From an uncultured Bacilli bacterium (GTDB lineage: Bacteria > Bacillota_I > Bacilli_A > RF39 > UBA660), in NCBI GenBank assembly GCA_934120015.1, contig CAKOTD010000001.1:65989-129988 (forward strand): a stretch of DNA of 64,000 nucleotides, in the 5' to 3' direction. Below are positions 1 through 8,843 of the stretch, piece by piece (positions within the stretch are counted from its first letter, which is position 1; every line of letters begins with the position of its first letter). The position numbers and the translations under genes were made by a program. The notes beneath the pieces were generated by a model. It did no database searches and was not told the DNA's origin. It saw nothing but the letters and a program-made list of their open reading frames with translations.

Positions 1-1385
1 AAGAACGGATTAAAAGATGCATCTATTAAAAATGCGGTTACTAATAGTAATAAACCCAGATAGTATATGACTTCTAAAATATCAATATATTTAGAAATTA
101 TAGTATTTTTTCTTAAAGCAGATATAACATTTTTACAGATTGGTGTTGCTGCTACTATAGATATTAATATAATAATCATATAACTTTTTAAATAATATAG
201 AGTCTCAAAATTACTAAAAGGTAATTTATTAAATCCAAATAATGATTTCATGAAAGTTAATATATAGTTTAAGCTATCTGAATTAAATATAATAAAACTT
301 ATTATTACTAAAAAAAGTGTATATATATGTCCAAATATATGATGTTTACCAAGAAAATCTTTTAGGAAAAACTTTTCAAGTAAAAGCAATATTCCAAAGA
401 ATAACCCCCAAATTATAAAGTTCCAGGCTGCACCATGCCAAAATCCTGTAAGTAGCCATACAACTAAAATATTCCTTATATGTTTAATTTTCCCGCAACG
501 ATTTCCTCCAAGAGGAATATATACATAATCCTTAAAAAAACTTGAAAGAGAAATGTGCCATCTTCTCCAAAAGTCTGTAATAGAAATTGCTACTAAAGGA
601 TAATTAAAGTTTTCAAGAAAATTAAATCCAAACATTTTACCAAGTCCTATAGCCATATCACTATAACCCGAGAAATCAAAATATATTTGTATGGTAAAGC
701 AAATTGCAACTATAATATAAGCAAGTACACTCATATTAGATAATGACATCAATGTCGTGGCAAGGGAACCTATTTCATTAGCTATTAATACTTTCTTGCC
801 AAGACCAATTATAAATCTTTTTACTCCTTCAGCAAATAAATCAAATGTAATTTTTCTATTTTTCAACTCATCTCTTATTGTAGAATATCTAACAATAGGC
901 CCTGCTACTAATTGTGGAAACAAACATACATAGGTCGAAAAGGATAATAAATTTCTATCTGCTTTTACTTTACCTTTATAAACATCTATTACATAACTTA
1001 ATGTTTGGAAAGTAAAAAAACTAATTCCTATTGGCATAACTACATTAATAACACTAATATTTGCTGAAAAGATATTATTTATATTATTAATGATAAAATT
1101 AGTATATTTAAAATATCCAAGTAAGGATAAATTAATAATAACTGATAATATTAGATAAACTTTTGCTTTCTTTGTTTTAATATATTTTTCAACTAAAAGC
1201 CCAAAAATATAATTTATAATACATGAAAATATTAAAATAAATATATATTTTGGTTCACCAGCAAAATAAAACAACAAGCTTGCTAATAACAATAATGTAT
1301 TTTTAAATTTATTGGGAATGCAAAAATATAATAATAGTACTACTGGTAGAAAAAAATATAAAAAAGTTATACTAGAAAAGACCAT
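1..1385 (-). CDS. MBOAT family O-acyltransferase (AlgI/DltB-like), partial
   Basis: Integral-membrane acyltransferase that probably moves an acetyl or other acyl group onto an extracytoplasmic polymer. The gene reads off the left edge, so about 461 N-terminal residues are visible and the C-terminus is missing. It starts at ATG 1385 behind a GGAGG site and begins MVFSSITFLYFFLP. Family motifs are clear: DFWRRWHISLSSFFKD with PLGGNR near residues 267-290, and TGFWHGAAWNF near 312-322, which holds the invariant His of the MBOAT fold. Many hydrophobic segments span the protein. It lies 38 bases after a DUF4358-like lipoprotein gene, a common pairing in Bacillota. The acceptor polymer cannot be told from the sequence. 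Confidence 0.9.
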   Translation of the reverse strand, partial: MVFSSITFLYFFLPVVLLLYFCIPNKFKNTLLLLASLLFYFAGEPKYIFILIFSCIINYIFGLLVEKYIKTKKAKVYLILSVIINLSLLGYFKYTNFIINNINNIFSANISVINVVMPIGISFFTFQTLSYVIDVYKGKVKADRNLLSFSTYVCLFPQLVAGPIVRYSTIRDELKNRKITFDLFAEGVKRFIIGLGKKVLIANEIGSLATTLMSLSNMSVLAYIIVAICFTIQIYFDFSGYSDMAIGLGKMFGFNFLENFNYPLVAISITDFWRRWHISLSSFFKDYVYIPLGGNRCGKIKHIRNILVVWLLTGFWHGAAWNFIIWGLFFGILLLLEKFFLKDFLGKHHIFGHIYTLFLVIISFIIFNSDSLNYILTFMKSLFGFNKLPFSNFETLYYLKSYMIIILISIVAATPICKNVISALRKNTIISKYIDILEVIYYLGLLLLVTAFLIDASFNPF

Positions 1386-1423
1386 ATAATCCTCCTTAAC
1401 AAAAAGCCTTCATACGAAGACTT

Positions 1424-1885
1424 CTATAAATTATTAAAATTTTCAGCAATTTTATCAGCAGTGTCTTCAAATGACATTATTAAAATAATAACATTGCCTT
1501 TACTTTCAACAATTACCTTTTCTGCTTCAACACAAATCCATTTTCTAGGGTTTGCCTTCTGTTTAATTTCTTGTTTTACTTTTTCTACATCAGCATCAGA
1601 TTTTAATCTAATAACTCCTACAGAATGAGGAACAGCATTCATCATTGCTTCAGATACTAGTGCTTCTTCAAAATCAATGTTTTCAGCCCCAAAAAAGTAT
1701 GAAAAATTATCTTTGTCAACTGGCAGATTACTAACTGCAGGCAAATCATCTTCCAATCCAGCATATACTTCAGAAATAATATCCTCCAAAGTCATATCTA
1801 AATTTTTACTTTTTTTACCACAGCCTGATAAAATCATTGTAAAAGATAATAAAATCATACAACTTAAAAATAGTTTTTTCTTCAT
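1424..1885 (-). CDS. DUF4358-like lipoprotein
   Basis: Predicted secreted lipoprotein of 153 residues. I chose the start at 1885 because AAAGAGGG lies just upstream; an upstream in-frame ATG would add six residues and lacks such a site. It opens MKKKLFLSCMILLSF and has lipobox LSGC, with Cys near residue 21. The body fits the DUF4358 pattern, including a VGVIRLKS strand, a VEKVKQEIKQKA helix and a late VESKGNVIILIMS strand. DUF4358 proteins commonly sit beside AlgI-type MBOAT genes, as here, so it may be an accessory of polymer acylation. That role is inferred. Confidence 0.75.
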   Translation of the reverse strand: MKKKLFLSCMILLSFTMILSGCGKKSKNLDMTLEDIISEVYAGLEDDLPAVSNLPVDKDNFSYFFGAENIDFEEALVSEAMMNAVPHSVGVIRLKSDADVEKVKQEIKQKANPRKWICVEAEKVIVESKGNVIILIMSFEDTADKIAENFNNL

Positions 1886-1942
1886 TATAAACCCTCTTTC
1901 CACCTATTATCTATACACTTATATTATAACATAATATATAAT

Positions 1943-1966
1943 AAAAAAAATGCTTTTAACGCATTT
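1943..1966 (-). terminator. Rho-independent terminator of the 71-residue gene
   Basis: On the minus strand AAAATGC and GCATTTT pair around a short loop, followed by a T run. The TAA stop of the small gene at 1956 falls inside the hairpin. Confidence 0.75.
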
Positions 1967-2171
1967 TCTCATTTTTTTTATTTTTACTATTTAATGATTC
2001 TATAAAAGAAGCATATACTGGATCACTTAGTGCAGTTTCTTTTGTAATTACACCCGATAGTAATGAATTAGATATTGATAAGATATAATTGACCTCAGTA
2101 GCACTATGCAACTGTATAGTATTTTTTTCAATTGCTGCCTTTAAATAATTTAATACAGCCTCGTTTATCAT
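1956..2171 (-). CDS. Small hypothetical protein, 71 aa
   Basis: I do not recognise this protein. It begins MINEAVLNYLKAAIEKNTI, is mostly predicted helix, has no membrane segment or signal, and ends in a basic tail (NSKNKKNEKMR). A good AAAGGGG ribosome-binding site precedes the ATG and a terminator overlaps the stop, so it looks like a real single-gene unit. The acidic/polar helix pattern suggests a small cytoplasmic protein. No function is proposed. Confidence 0.6.
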   Translation of the reverse strand: MINEAVLNYLKAAIEKNTIQLHSATEVNYILSISNSLLSGVITKETALSDPVYASFIESLNSKNKKNEKMR

Positions 2172-2237
2172 ATTTTTCCCCTTTCTTGTTTAAAGTAATC
2201 AATATTATTACATATTAACATATAAAAGTCAATAACT

Positions 2238-3119
2238 TTATTTTTTCCTTAATTTTGATATAAAGAATCCTTCATATAATGAGTTTGGCTTTATACAATA
2301 TGTTCCATTAATACAAGTTGGTAATAATGGTATACAATTAAACATATTAGATTCCAAGGGAATTAATTCCACTAAATTTTTATCTATAAGCTTTTTTATT
2401 ATATATTCATTTTCTTCTTTTAGTATAGAACAGGTAGAATATACTAATATTCCGTCTTTTTTTAATAATTTAAGAGCTTTTAAAATTAATTTTTCTTGTA
2501 AACTAGTACAATTTTTAATAAGTTTTTCATTTATACATGTTTTTCCTTGTATTATTGTTCCACTACCACTACAAGGTGCATCAAGTAATATTTTATCAAA
2601 AGAGAAAAAATCATCAAGTTCCAATGCGTCACTATTTATTACACTAATCTTTTTAGAACCTTGTTTATTAATATTATACTTTAATCTCTCACATCTAATT
2701 CTATTCTTTTCACAAGCGGTTATAAGTGCATTCCCATAAGATAAATTAGACATCTGTGTTGTTTTAGAACCAGGAGCAGCCGCCATATCTAAAATAGTTT
2801 CCCCTGGGTTGGGGTCAATAACAAGTGGTGGAATCATTGATGATAAACTTTGCAAATATATTTCTCCATTTTCATAAATAGAAAGGCTAGTCAGTTTATT
2901 ATGACCATCTTCTATTACTAGAGCATCATCATACCAGGGAACATCCTTACAAATAATATTATTTTCATTTAATGTTTTTTTTATAATTTCCTTTGTAGTT
3001 TTCAAAGTATTAACCCTAATTGTTGTGCTTCGAGAACTTTTAAAACCTTCTATTATCTTGTTAGTACTATCCATCCCATATTGCTCACTTAATTTTTTAA
3101 TAAGAAAGTCTGGTATCAC
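2238..3119 (-). CDS. RsmB/RsmF-like RNA m5C methyltransferase (NOL1/NOP2/Sun family)
   Basis: SAM-dependent cytosine-5 methyltransferase, probably for rRNA or tRNA. Motifs are in order: DMAAAPGSK (residues 111-119, SAM binding), LLDAPCSGSG (Cys183, motif IV) and YSTCS (Cys230, catalytic nucleophile of motif VI). At 293 residues it is short: it lacks the N-terminal NusB-like domain of RsmB and any long C-terminal PUA region. It starts at GTG 3119, which overlaps the miaB stop by one base (TAGTG), so the two are translationally coupled. The exact target base is not readable from the sequence. Confidence 0.85.
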   Translation of the reverse strand: MIPDFLIKKLSEQYGMDSTNKIIEGFKSSRSTTIRVNTLKTTKEIIKKTLNENNIICKDVPWYDDALVIEDGHNKLTSLSIYENGEIYLQSLSSMIPPLVIDPNPGETILDMAAAPGSKTTQMSNLSYGNALITACEKNRIRCERLKYNINKQGSKKISVINSDALELDDFFSFDKILLDAPCSGSGTIIQGKTCINEKLIKNCTSLQEKLILKALKLLKKDGILVYSTCSILKEENEYIIKKLIDKNLVELIPLESNMFNCIPLLPTCINGTYCIKPNSLYEGFFISKLRKK

Positions 3120-4537
3120 TATACAATTTCTCCATCCATACTCCAGGTTTTAACAGCTGTAATTTTAACATTTACTATTTGACCAATATATTCTTCAGAT
3201 CCCTTTATATTAACAAGTTTCATGGTTTCTGTATAACCCATTAAATAATTATTATTTTTATCACTATATCCTTCAATTAGGACCTTAACATTTTTTCCAA
3301 GGTAAATATCATTTCTTTCTTTTGAATATTTATTTACTAATTCATTTAATTTATATAATCTCTGATTCTTTTCATCCAAAGAAACATTATCAATCATCTT
3401 TTCAGCTGGAGTACCTTTTCTAGGTGAAAAGATAAAAGTAAAAGCCGAATCATACTTACACCTATTTACAACATCTAAGGTATCTTCAAAATCTTTTTCA
3501 TCCTCTCCAGGAAAACCTACAATAATATCTGTAGTAAGAGCACAATTAGGAATTTTGGTTTTAATCTTATCAACCAATTCTAAATAACTTTCTTTTGTAT
3601 ATCTTCTTCCCATAGATTTAAGAATTTTATCTGAACCACTCTGCAATGGTAAATGAATATATGGCATTATGTTTGAATATTTAGAAATAATATCTATCAT
3701 GTCATCATTAAAATCCCATGGATGACTTGTCACGAATCTTACTCTTTCTATTCCAGTTTTGGCAACATCTTCAAGTAAATTAGCCATATCATATGATATA
3801 TTTAAGTCTTTACCATAAGCATTAACATTTTGTCCAAGTAATGTTACTTCTTTATATCCGTTTTCCTTTAGATTTTTTACTTCATTAATTATATGTTCAG
3901 GAAGTCTACTTCTTTGTTTACCCCTTGTATATGGAACTATGCAATAAGTACAGAATTTATCACAACCATACATAATATTAACCCAAGCTTTATATTTACT
4001 ATCTCTTTTTGTAGGAATATTTTCAATAACATTACCTTCTATACTATAAACTTCTATTTCTTGTTTTCTTTTTTTGATACTTTTTGCAAGAATATTAGGT
4101 AAGTTATACAAATTATGTGTACCAAACACAATATCTACATACTCATGTTTTTGTATTATTTCATTTACAACACTTTCCTCTTGTGCCATGCATCCGCACA
4201 AACCAATAATAAGGTTCTTCTTTGATTCTTTTAGATGTTTTAATCGTCCAAGCATTCCAAAGGCTTTATTATGAGCATTTTCACGAATAGCACATGTATT
4301 TAAAATAGCAACATCCGCATTCTCCATACTATCAGTTTCTGAAAACCCCATATCCTCTAATATGGCTTTAATATTTTCACTATCGTGTTCATTCATTTGA
4401 CAACCATAAGTTTTTACAAAATATTTTTTGTTTATTCCAATTTTCCTTAATTCGTCATCTATAATATATTTATCTAGCAAAACATTAACATCATTTTTAC
4501 TTCTTTTATGTGCTTCTTTTAAACAAGGTACCTGCAT
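3119..4537 (-). CDS. miaB: tRNA-2-methylthio-N6-dimethylallyladenosine synthase MiaB
   Basis: Radical-SAM methylthiotransferase that converts i6A37 to ms2i6A37 in tRNAs reading UNN codons. The N-terminal UPF0004 domain carries three cluster cysteines (Cys46 in YGCQMN, Cys82 in NTCAIRENA, Cys116 in GLCGC). The radical-SAM motif CDKFCTYC (Cys192, 196, 199) is followed by the TRGKQRSR segment, and a TRAM domain sits at the C-terminus. At 472 residues the length is normal for the MiaB branch. It is the upstream gene of a two-gene unit with the m5C methyltransferase. Confidence 0.96.
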   Translation of the reverse strand: MQVPCLKEAHKRSKNDVNVLLDKYIIDDELRKIGINKKYFVKTYGCQMNEHDSENIKAILEDMGFSETDSMENADVAILNTCAIRENAHNKAFGMLGRLKHLKESKKNLIIGLCGCMAQEESVVNEIIQKHEYVDIVFGTHNLYNLPNILAKSIKKRKQEIEVYSIEGNVIENIPTKRDSKYKAWVNIMYGCDKFCTYCIVPYTRGKQRSRLPEHIINEVKNLKENGYKEVTLLGQNVNAYGKDLNISYDMANLLEDVAKTGIERVRFVTSHPWDFNDDMIDIISKYSNIMPYIHLPLQSGSDKILKSMGRRYTKESYLELVDKIKTKIPNCALTTDIIVGFPGEDEKDFEDTLDVVNRCKYDSAFTFIFSPRKGTPAEKMIDNVSLDEKNQRLYKLNELVNKYSKERNDIYLGKNVKVLIEGYSDKNNNYLMGYTETMKLVNIKGSEEYIGQIVNVKITAVKTWSMDGEIV

Positions 4538-4591
4538 AAAATCACTCTTTTCTACCTATAAATAATAACATATATGTCATAATAAAGCAAG

Positions 4592-4614
4592 AAAAAGAAG
4601 GATTATTATCCTTC
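4592..4614 (-). terminator. Terminator of the coiled-coil gene pair
   Basis: Minus-strand hairpin GAAGGAT-AATA-ATCCTTC followed by TTTTTC. The TAA stop of the 229-residue coiled-coil protein lies inside the hairpin. Confidence 0.8.
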
Positions 4615-5295
4615 ACTAATTTTATCCATTCCAACAGTAAATTGAGATACCAAATCATTAAATCTTGATAAATTAGCAGTCAATTCATTCTTATCACTAT
4701 CATACTTAATTCTATCAAGTTCTAATTGTCTCTTTTCTTCTTCAACTTGTTCCCTTTCAACACGAATTTTATTTTCCTGTTCATCAAGTTCAGCCTTTTT
4801 AGAGTTATATTCCTTTGTATTATTCTCTTTTTCTATCAAAAGCTTGTTATATTCTTCCTTTTTAGTCTCCTCAAATGCACTTTTAGCTTCATCTAAAGCT
4901 TGTTGAGATGATTTTAGCTTTTCTATTTCTTGTTCAATTTCAGTTTTCCTTGTTTTAAGTTTTTGATATACTTCATCTTTATATTTATTTAATTTGGCAT
5001 AATCAGCATTTTTCTTGTCTTCATGTTCTTTTTCGGCTAAAGAAAGAGCTACTTCTCTTTCCTCTAATGATCTTTTTAATTCAATATTCTTTTGAAATAT
5101 ATTAGTTGCTTCTTTAACATTATTATTTGCAACTTGAAAAATATCATTTATAGATGGAACTGTTGTTTCTACAGGAGATGCCTCAAGATTAATTTCTTCT
5201 ACCTGTGGAATATCTACAATTATAGAATCATTACTTTTTGTAGCATCAAATTCAACACTATCGTTATTTTGATTATTCTTAATTTCTTCTTCCAT
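4606..5295 (-). CDS. Coiled-coil protein B of a tandem paralogous pair
   Basis: Unrecognised 229-residue cytoplasmic protein. Residues 1-50 are acidic and low complexity. A short helical segment follows (INDIFQVANNNVKEATNIF), then a long charged coiled coil (about 70-205), then a conserved C-terminal block SRFNDLVSQFTVGMDK. No signal or membrane segment is present. The upstream neighbour, 9 bases away, has the same layout and ends in a matching block (ARFKELVSQFNSGFEQ), so the pair probably arose by duplication and may form hetero-oligomers or filaments. A strong terminator closes the unit. Confidence 0.7.
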   Translation of the reverse strand: MEEEIKNNQNNDSVEFDATKSNDSIIVDIPQVEEINLEASPVETTVPSINDIFQVANNNVKEATNIFQKNIELKRSLEEREVALSLAEKEHEDKKNADYAKLNKYKDEVYQKLKTRKTEIEQEIEKLKSSQQALDEAKSAFEETKKEEYNKLLIEKENNTKEYNSKKAELDEQENKIRVEREQVEEEKRQLELDRIKYDSDKNELTANLSRFNDLVSQFTVGMDKISEG

Positions 5296-5304
5296 AGCTA
5301 CCTC

Positions 5305-6360
5305 CTATTTATCACTAGGTAATTGTTCAAAACCAGAATTAAACTGAGATACTAATTCTTTAAATCTTGCACAACTTTGTGATAAGTTCTTTTCCTCTAA
5401 ATCAAGTTTTTTCTGTTCTAATTCTTTATATTTAGTGAATTGTTCTTGTTGCATTTGTAATTCTTTTTGTCCCTGACTAATTAAATTTTCAGATAGATTT
5501 TTGTCAATATTAAATTGTTCAATATCTCTATTTAATTTTTCTCTTTCATTTTTAATTTTTTCAAGTTCAATCTTATTTTGTTCTTCAAAATTGCTTTTTT
5601 CAGCTTCAAACTTTTCTCTCTCTAAATTCAATGATTGTTCTAACAAAGATAATTCTGTCTTTTTAGCCTCTGAAATCTCATTAAATTTTGCTTCTTCTGT
5701 GTGTAATCTTGCTCTTTTAGACTCAATAAAACTTGCAGCTTGACTTTTTTCACTTTCTATTGCCTTTTTCTGAACTTCAACAAAATTACGGAAATCTTCT
5801 TTTTCTTTCTCAAATTTTTCTTTAAAATCAGCAAGCAATTGTTCATTCTTACTTAATGAGCTTTTCTTTTCTATTAAGTTTGTTATAAGATCATTAGCTC
5901 CAGCAACATCATTATATAAGCTATCAAATAATACATCAAAATTTGATAAAACATAACTGTCATCTAATTCATCTTTTTTTGAGTTTGAAACTGAAATTTT
6001 TTCAGGATTAAAATTTTCGATTGCTTCATCAATTTTTTCACTACTATTTATATCTTGTTTATTATCTGGTTCGTTTTTGCTTTCTAACTCTAAATTCTCT
6101 TTTTTTTCTTCTTGTACTATAGCAGGAATAGCTTGCTCAGTATTTACATTATCATTTATACCATTATCTGTATTTGGTACATTAATAATATTTTTATCCC
6201 CTGTACTGCCTTCATCCAATCCATCAAAATCTAGGTTAACTAAATCTTGATCAAAAAAATCATCTGCAATTTCCTCACCTGATAATGATAAATTGTTAGA
6301 ATCAAAAGCAATATTAGGATTTTTTTCCATTTCTAATACTTCTAAATTTTCATTATTCAT
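5305..6360 (-). CDS. Coiled-coil protein A of a tandem paralogous pair
   Basis: Unrecognised 351-residue protein. Residues 1-125 are acidic and probably disordered (for example LDFDGLDEG). A helical segment follows (FDVLFDSLYNDVAGANDLI), then a coiled coil of about 170 residues rich in E, K and Q, then the C-terminal block ARFKELVSQFNSGFEQ shared with its downstream neighbour. It has no catalytic motif, signal or membrane segment. The shared end motif and conserved order suggest a structural or scaffolding role. This is inference only. Confidence 0.7.
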   Translation of the reverse strand: MNNENLEVLEMEKNPNIAFDSNNLSLSGEEIADDFFDQDLVNLDFDGLDEGSTGDKNIINVPNTDNGINDNVNTEQAIPAIVQEEKKENLELESKNEPDNKQDINSSEKIDEAIENFNPEKISVSNSKKDELDDSYVLSNFDVLFDSLYNDVAGANDLITNLIEKKSSLSKNEQLLADFKEKFEKEKEDFRNFVEVQKKAIESEKSQAASFIESKRARLHTEEAKFNEISEAKKTELSLLEQSLNLEREKFEAEKSNFEEQNKIELEKIKNEREKLNRDIEQFNIDKNLSENLISQGQKELQMQQEQFTKYKELEQKKLDLEEKNLSQSCARFKELVSQFNSGFEQLPSDK

Positions 6361-6533
6361 AATAATTCCCCTTTACTCTCATAAATCTAAGTAGTACACA
6401 ATCACACTACCCTAATATACAAATAGTATACCATGTATTAAAAAAAAATAAAAGTATTTTTTTCAAATTTATATATTTTTTTAGCTACATCAGATTTTAC
6501 TAAATATATAAAATATATTAAGAGGTGTTTTAT

Positions 6534-6851
6534 ATGGATTTAATCAAAACTATTTTTGTTGAACATGGTTATGAATTTATCATGTTTATATTTACTGGTG
6601 TAGCAACCTGGATAGGAACTATTTATAGAAAATACATTAATACTAAACAAAAAAAGGAAATTGTAGAAGCAACTGTTAAATATGTAGAACAAATAGGTAC
6701 AAACTTGATTAGTGAAGAAAAATTAAAAAAAGCAAAAGAAAAAGCGCTCGAATGGTTAAAAGAATGTAACTTAAAAATATCTGATACAGAACTTGAAATA
6801 TTAATAGAGAGCACCGTAAATAGTTTTAAAAACGGAAAAAGCATTTCATAA
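6534..6851 (+). CDS. LLH-family phage-type holin homologue
   Basis: A 105-residue protein with one N-terminal membrane segment (about residues 11-28, FIMFIFTGVATWIG) followed by a charged helical tail (EIVEATVKYVEQIG, KLKKAKEKALEWLKE, ILIESTVNSF). This matches the layout of LLH holins, the Phage_holin_6_1 type. I set the start at ATG 6534 because AGAGGTG lies at 6521-6527; the earlier GTG 6525 is inside that ribosome-binding site. No endolysin or other phage gene is next to it, and it converges on a histidine kinase gene. It may be a domesticated holin or a general membrane protein. Confidence 0.65.
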   Translation: MDLIKTIFVEHGYEFIMFIFTGVATWIGTIYRKYINTKQKKEIVEATVKYVEQIGTNLISEEKLKKAKEKALEWLKECNLKISDTELEILIESTVNSFKNGKSIS

Positions 6852-6867
6852 ATGCTTTTTCTTTTTT
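6835..6867. terminator. Shared bidirectional terminator of holin and kinase genes
   Basis: A 12-bp perfect stem, GAAAAAGCATTT with AAATGCTTTTTC around CAT, followed by TTTTTT on the plus strand. Both the plus-strand TAA (6849-6851) and the minus-strand TGA (6848-6846) lie inside it, so the two convergent genes overlap within their terminator. Confidence 0.85.
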
Positions 6868-8120
6868 ATTATAAATGATACCCCACTTTTCATATTTTTT
6901 ATTGTTATATCATAACCACAAAGAATAAGTGTTTTTTTTACAATGGACAAACCTAAACCAAATTGTCCATTAATACCTTTTTTATATGGTGTATATATAT
7001 CATCTAATATATTTTCATTAATATTAGACCCATCATTATAAAAAATAATTTGCTCATCTTTTATAGTAATTTTAATTAATTTATCCGCATATCTAAGAAA
7101 ATTACTAAGTATATTTTCTATAATAGCTTCCCACATATTAATACTTCCATTAAACAAAGCATTTCCTTTTAAATATATTTTAAAATTGACATCAGGCCTT
7201 TGTAATTTAAATTTCTTAGTTAAATCATTAAGTATAAAAGATATATTTGTTGTTTCTTCTGTAACAATTTCTTGCTCCCTAATATACATTAATTTATTTA
7301 AATAAAGTAGGGAATGCACCTTATTTTCTAGTTTTTGCACTTCTTCTTTAATGACAGTATATGTAGTTTCAACACCCTCTATTCCATCATCATAAGCTTC
7401 TAAATACGATTTAATAACGGTAAGAGGTGTCTTAAAATCATGTGAAATATTTTGGTACATTTGGTTTTTATATTCTTCTTGTTTTTTTAACGTAATCTTC
7501 ATGTTATCAATTGCATCTGATAGTATTTTTAGTTCATCATCATTAGAAATTTTATTTTTGGGTATATAATTATCATTATCTAAATTATCAACTTTTTCTT
7601 TAAGAAAATTTATTTTTGAAATAAGTCCTTTAAACCAAAGAATTATCAAAACAAAAATTATGATGAAAACAATTAATAGAACAGGAAAGATAGTTGACAA
7701 TATATCTTTTCTTATTTGTCTTATATAACTATCATCTGTTATAGATAAAGTAAAGCCACCATCAATATTATACATATAATAATAGTACATTTTATTATTA
7801 TATTTAAATTTACCATAACTAGAATCTTTTACTTTTTCAATAACATCAATTGGTTGTAAGGAAATAACCTTGTCAAAATTTTCAGAAATTACTATATCAC
7901 TATATTCATTAAAGAAAAGATAAGCAACCTCAGACTTTAACTCCTGATCATCAACATCATATTTTACAAAATCTAATGGTTGTCTCAAATACTTGTAAAT
8001 ATTTTTTTCATATACAGGAAGTAAGTTTTTAGGAAGAAATATTCCAAGACTGATAAAAGTTACACCAAAGATAATTATAACAATAGAAATTAATTGCCTA
8101 TATAAACTAAAATGTTTCAT
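6846..8120 (-). CDS. Sensor histidine kinase
   Basis: Membrane sensor kinase of 424 residues. Membrane segments lie at about 10-30 and 143-163, enclosing a 110-residue extracytoplasmic domain. A HAMP-like linker (about 164-212) follows, then a HisKA motif NISHDFKTPL (His227) and an HATPase domain with GQFGLGLSIVKK. The start ATG overlaps the regulator stop by four bases (ATGA), so the two are co-translated. The extracytoplasmic domain has no recognisable ligand motif. A CssS-like envelope-stress role is possible but not shown. Confidence 0.9.
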   Translation of the reverse strand: MKHFSLYRQLISIVIIIFGVTFISLGIFLPKNLLPVYEKNIYKYLRQPLDFVKYDVDDQELKSEVAYLFFNEYSDIVISENFDKVISLQPIDVIEKVKDSSYGKFKYNNKMYYYYMYNIDGGFTLSITDDSYIRQIRKDILSTIFPVLLIVFIIIFVLIILWFKGLISKINFLKEKVDNLDNDNYIPKNKISNDDELKILSDAIDNMKITLKKQEEYKNQMYQNISHDFKTPLTVIKSYLEAYDDGIEGVETTYTVIKEEVQKLENKVHSLLYLNKLMYIREQEIVTEETTNISFILNDLTKKFKLQRPDVNFKIYLKGNALFNGSINMWEAIIENILSNFLRYADKLIKITIKDEQIIFYNDGSNINENILDDIYTPYKKGINGQFGLGLSIVKKTLILCGYDITIKNMKSGVSFIIKKKKHL

Positions 8121-8773
8121 ACTAGTCTATAACCAAAACCATAAATAGTATTAATATTAATTTTAGGCATTTTCTTTCTAAGTCTTCTTACTAAATCATC
8201 AACTACTCTATCACTTCCAAAATAATCTTGTCCCCAAATAATTTTTAATATGTCATCTCTGCTGTATGATTTATTAATATTATTTATAAACATTAGTAAT
8301 AAATCAAATTCTAAAGTTGTAAGAAATATTTCTTTATTTAAATATGTTACAGTTCTTTTATTAATATCAATTACATAGTCATTATAATTAATCTTATCAT
8401 TCTTATCATTATATACTCTTTTAATTATCTTATTTACTCTAAGTATTAATTCTTTAGGAGAGTAAGGTTTAGTAATATAGTCATCACTTCCAAGTTCTAA
8501 ACCAATTATTTTATCCAAATCTTGATCTCTAGCAGATGTAAATATAACAGGAATATTTGGGTTATATTCATGAATTTTTTTAATTACATCATATCCACTT
8601 ATAGTACCACCTAACATAATATCAAGTATCCATAAATCAATTTTGTCATTAATATGTTCTAAAGCCTCTTCACCACTATATAAACATAATGTTTCATAGC
8701 CTGCATTAATTAAATATGTATTAATTAAGTTATTTAAGTTAATTTCATCTTCAACTAGACAAATTTTCATCAT
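8117..8773 (-). CDS. OmpR/PhoB-family response regulator
   Basis: DNA-binding response regulator of 218 residues. The receiver domain (about 1-115) has acidic residues ED at 8-9, the phospho-acceptor Asp51 in LDIMLGG and Lys in ITKPYSP. The C-terminal winged helix (about 125-218) ends in the typical YGFGYRLV. The start has two adjacent ATGs behind AAAGGA; the first is used here. It precedes and overlaps the kinase gene. Its targets are not visible in the window. Confidence 0.93.
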   Translation of the reverse strand: MMKICLVEDEINLNNLINTYLINAGYETLCLYSGEEALEHINDKIDLWILDIMLGGTISGYDVIKKIHEYNPNIPVIFTSARDQDLDKIIGLELGSDDYITKPYSPKELILRVNKIIKRVYNDKNDKINYNDYVIDINKRTVTYLNKEIFLTTLEFDLLLMFINNINKSYSRDDILKIIWGQDYFGSDRVVDDLVRRLRKKMPKININTIYGFGYRLV

Positions 8774-8843
8774 ACCACGATCCTTTAGTTTTAAAATAAC
8801 ATATAAATGTGTTAATAAAATAATTAATTTATGTAAAATTATG

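Noticed and set aside
6361..6533. Possible prophage near the holin gene
   Set aside because: No endolysin, integrase or structural gene is present on either side; the neighbours are chromosomal.
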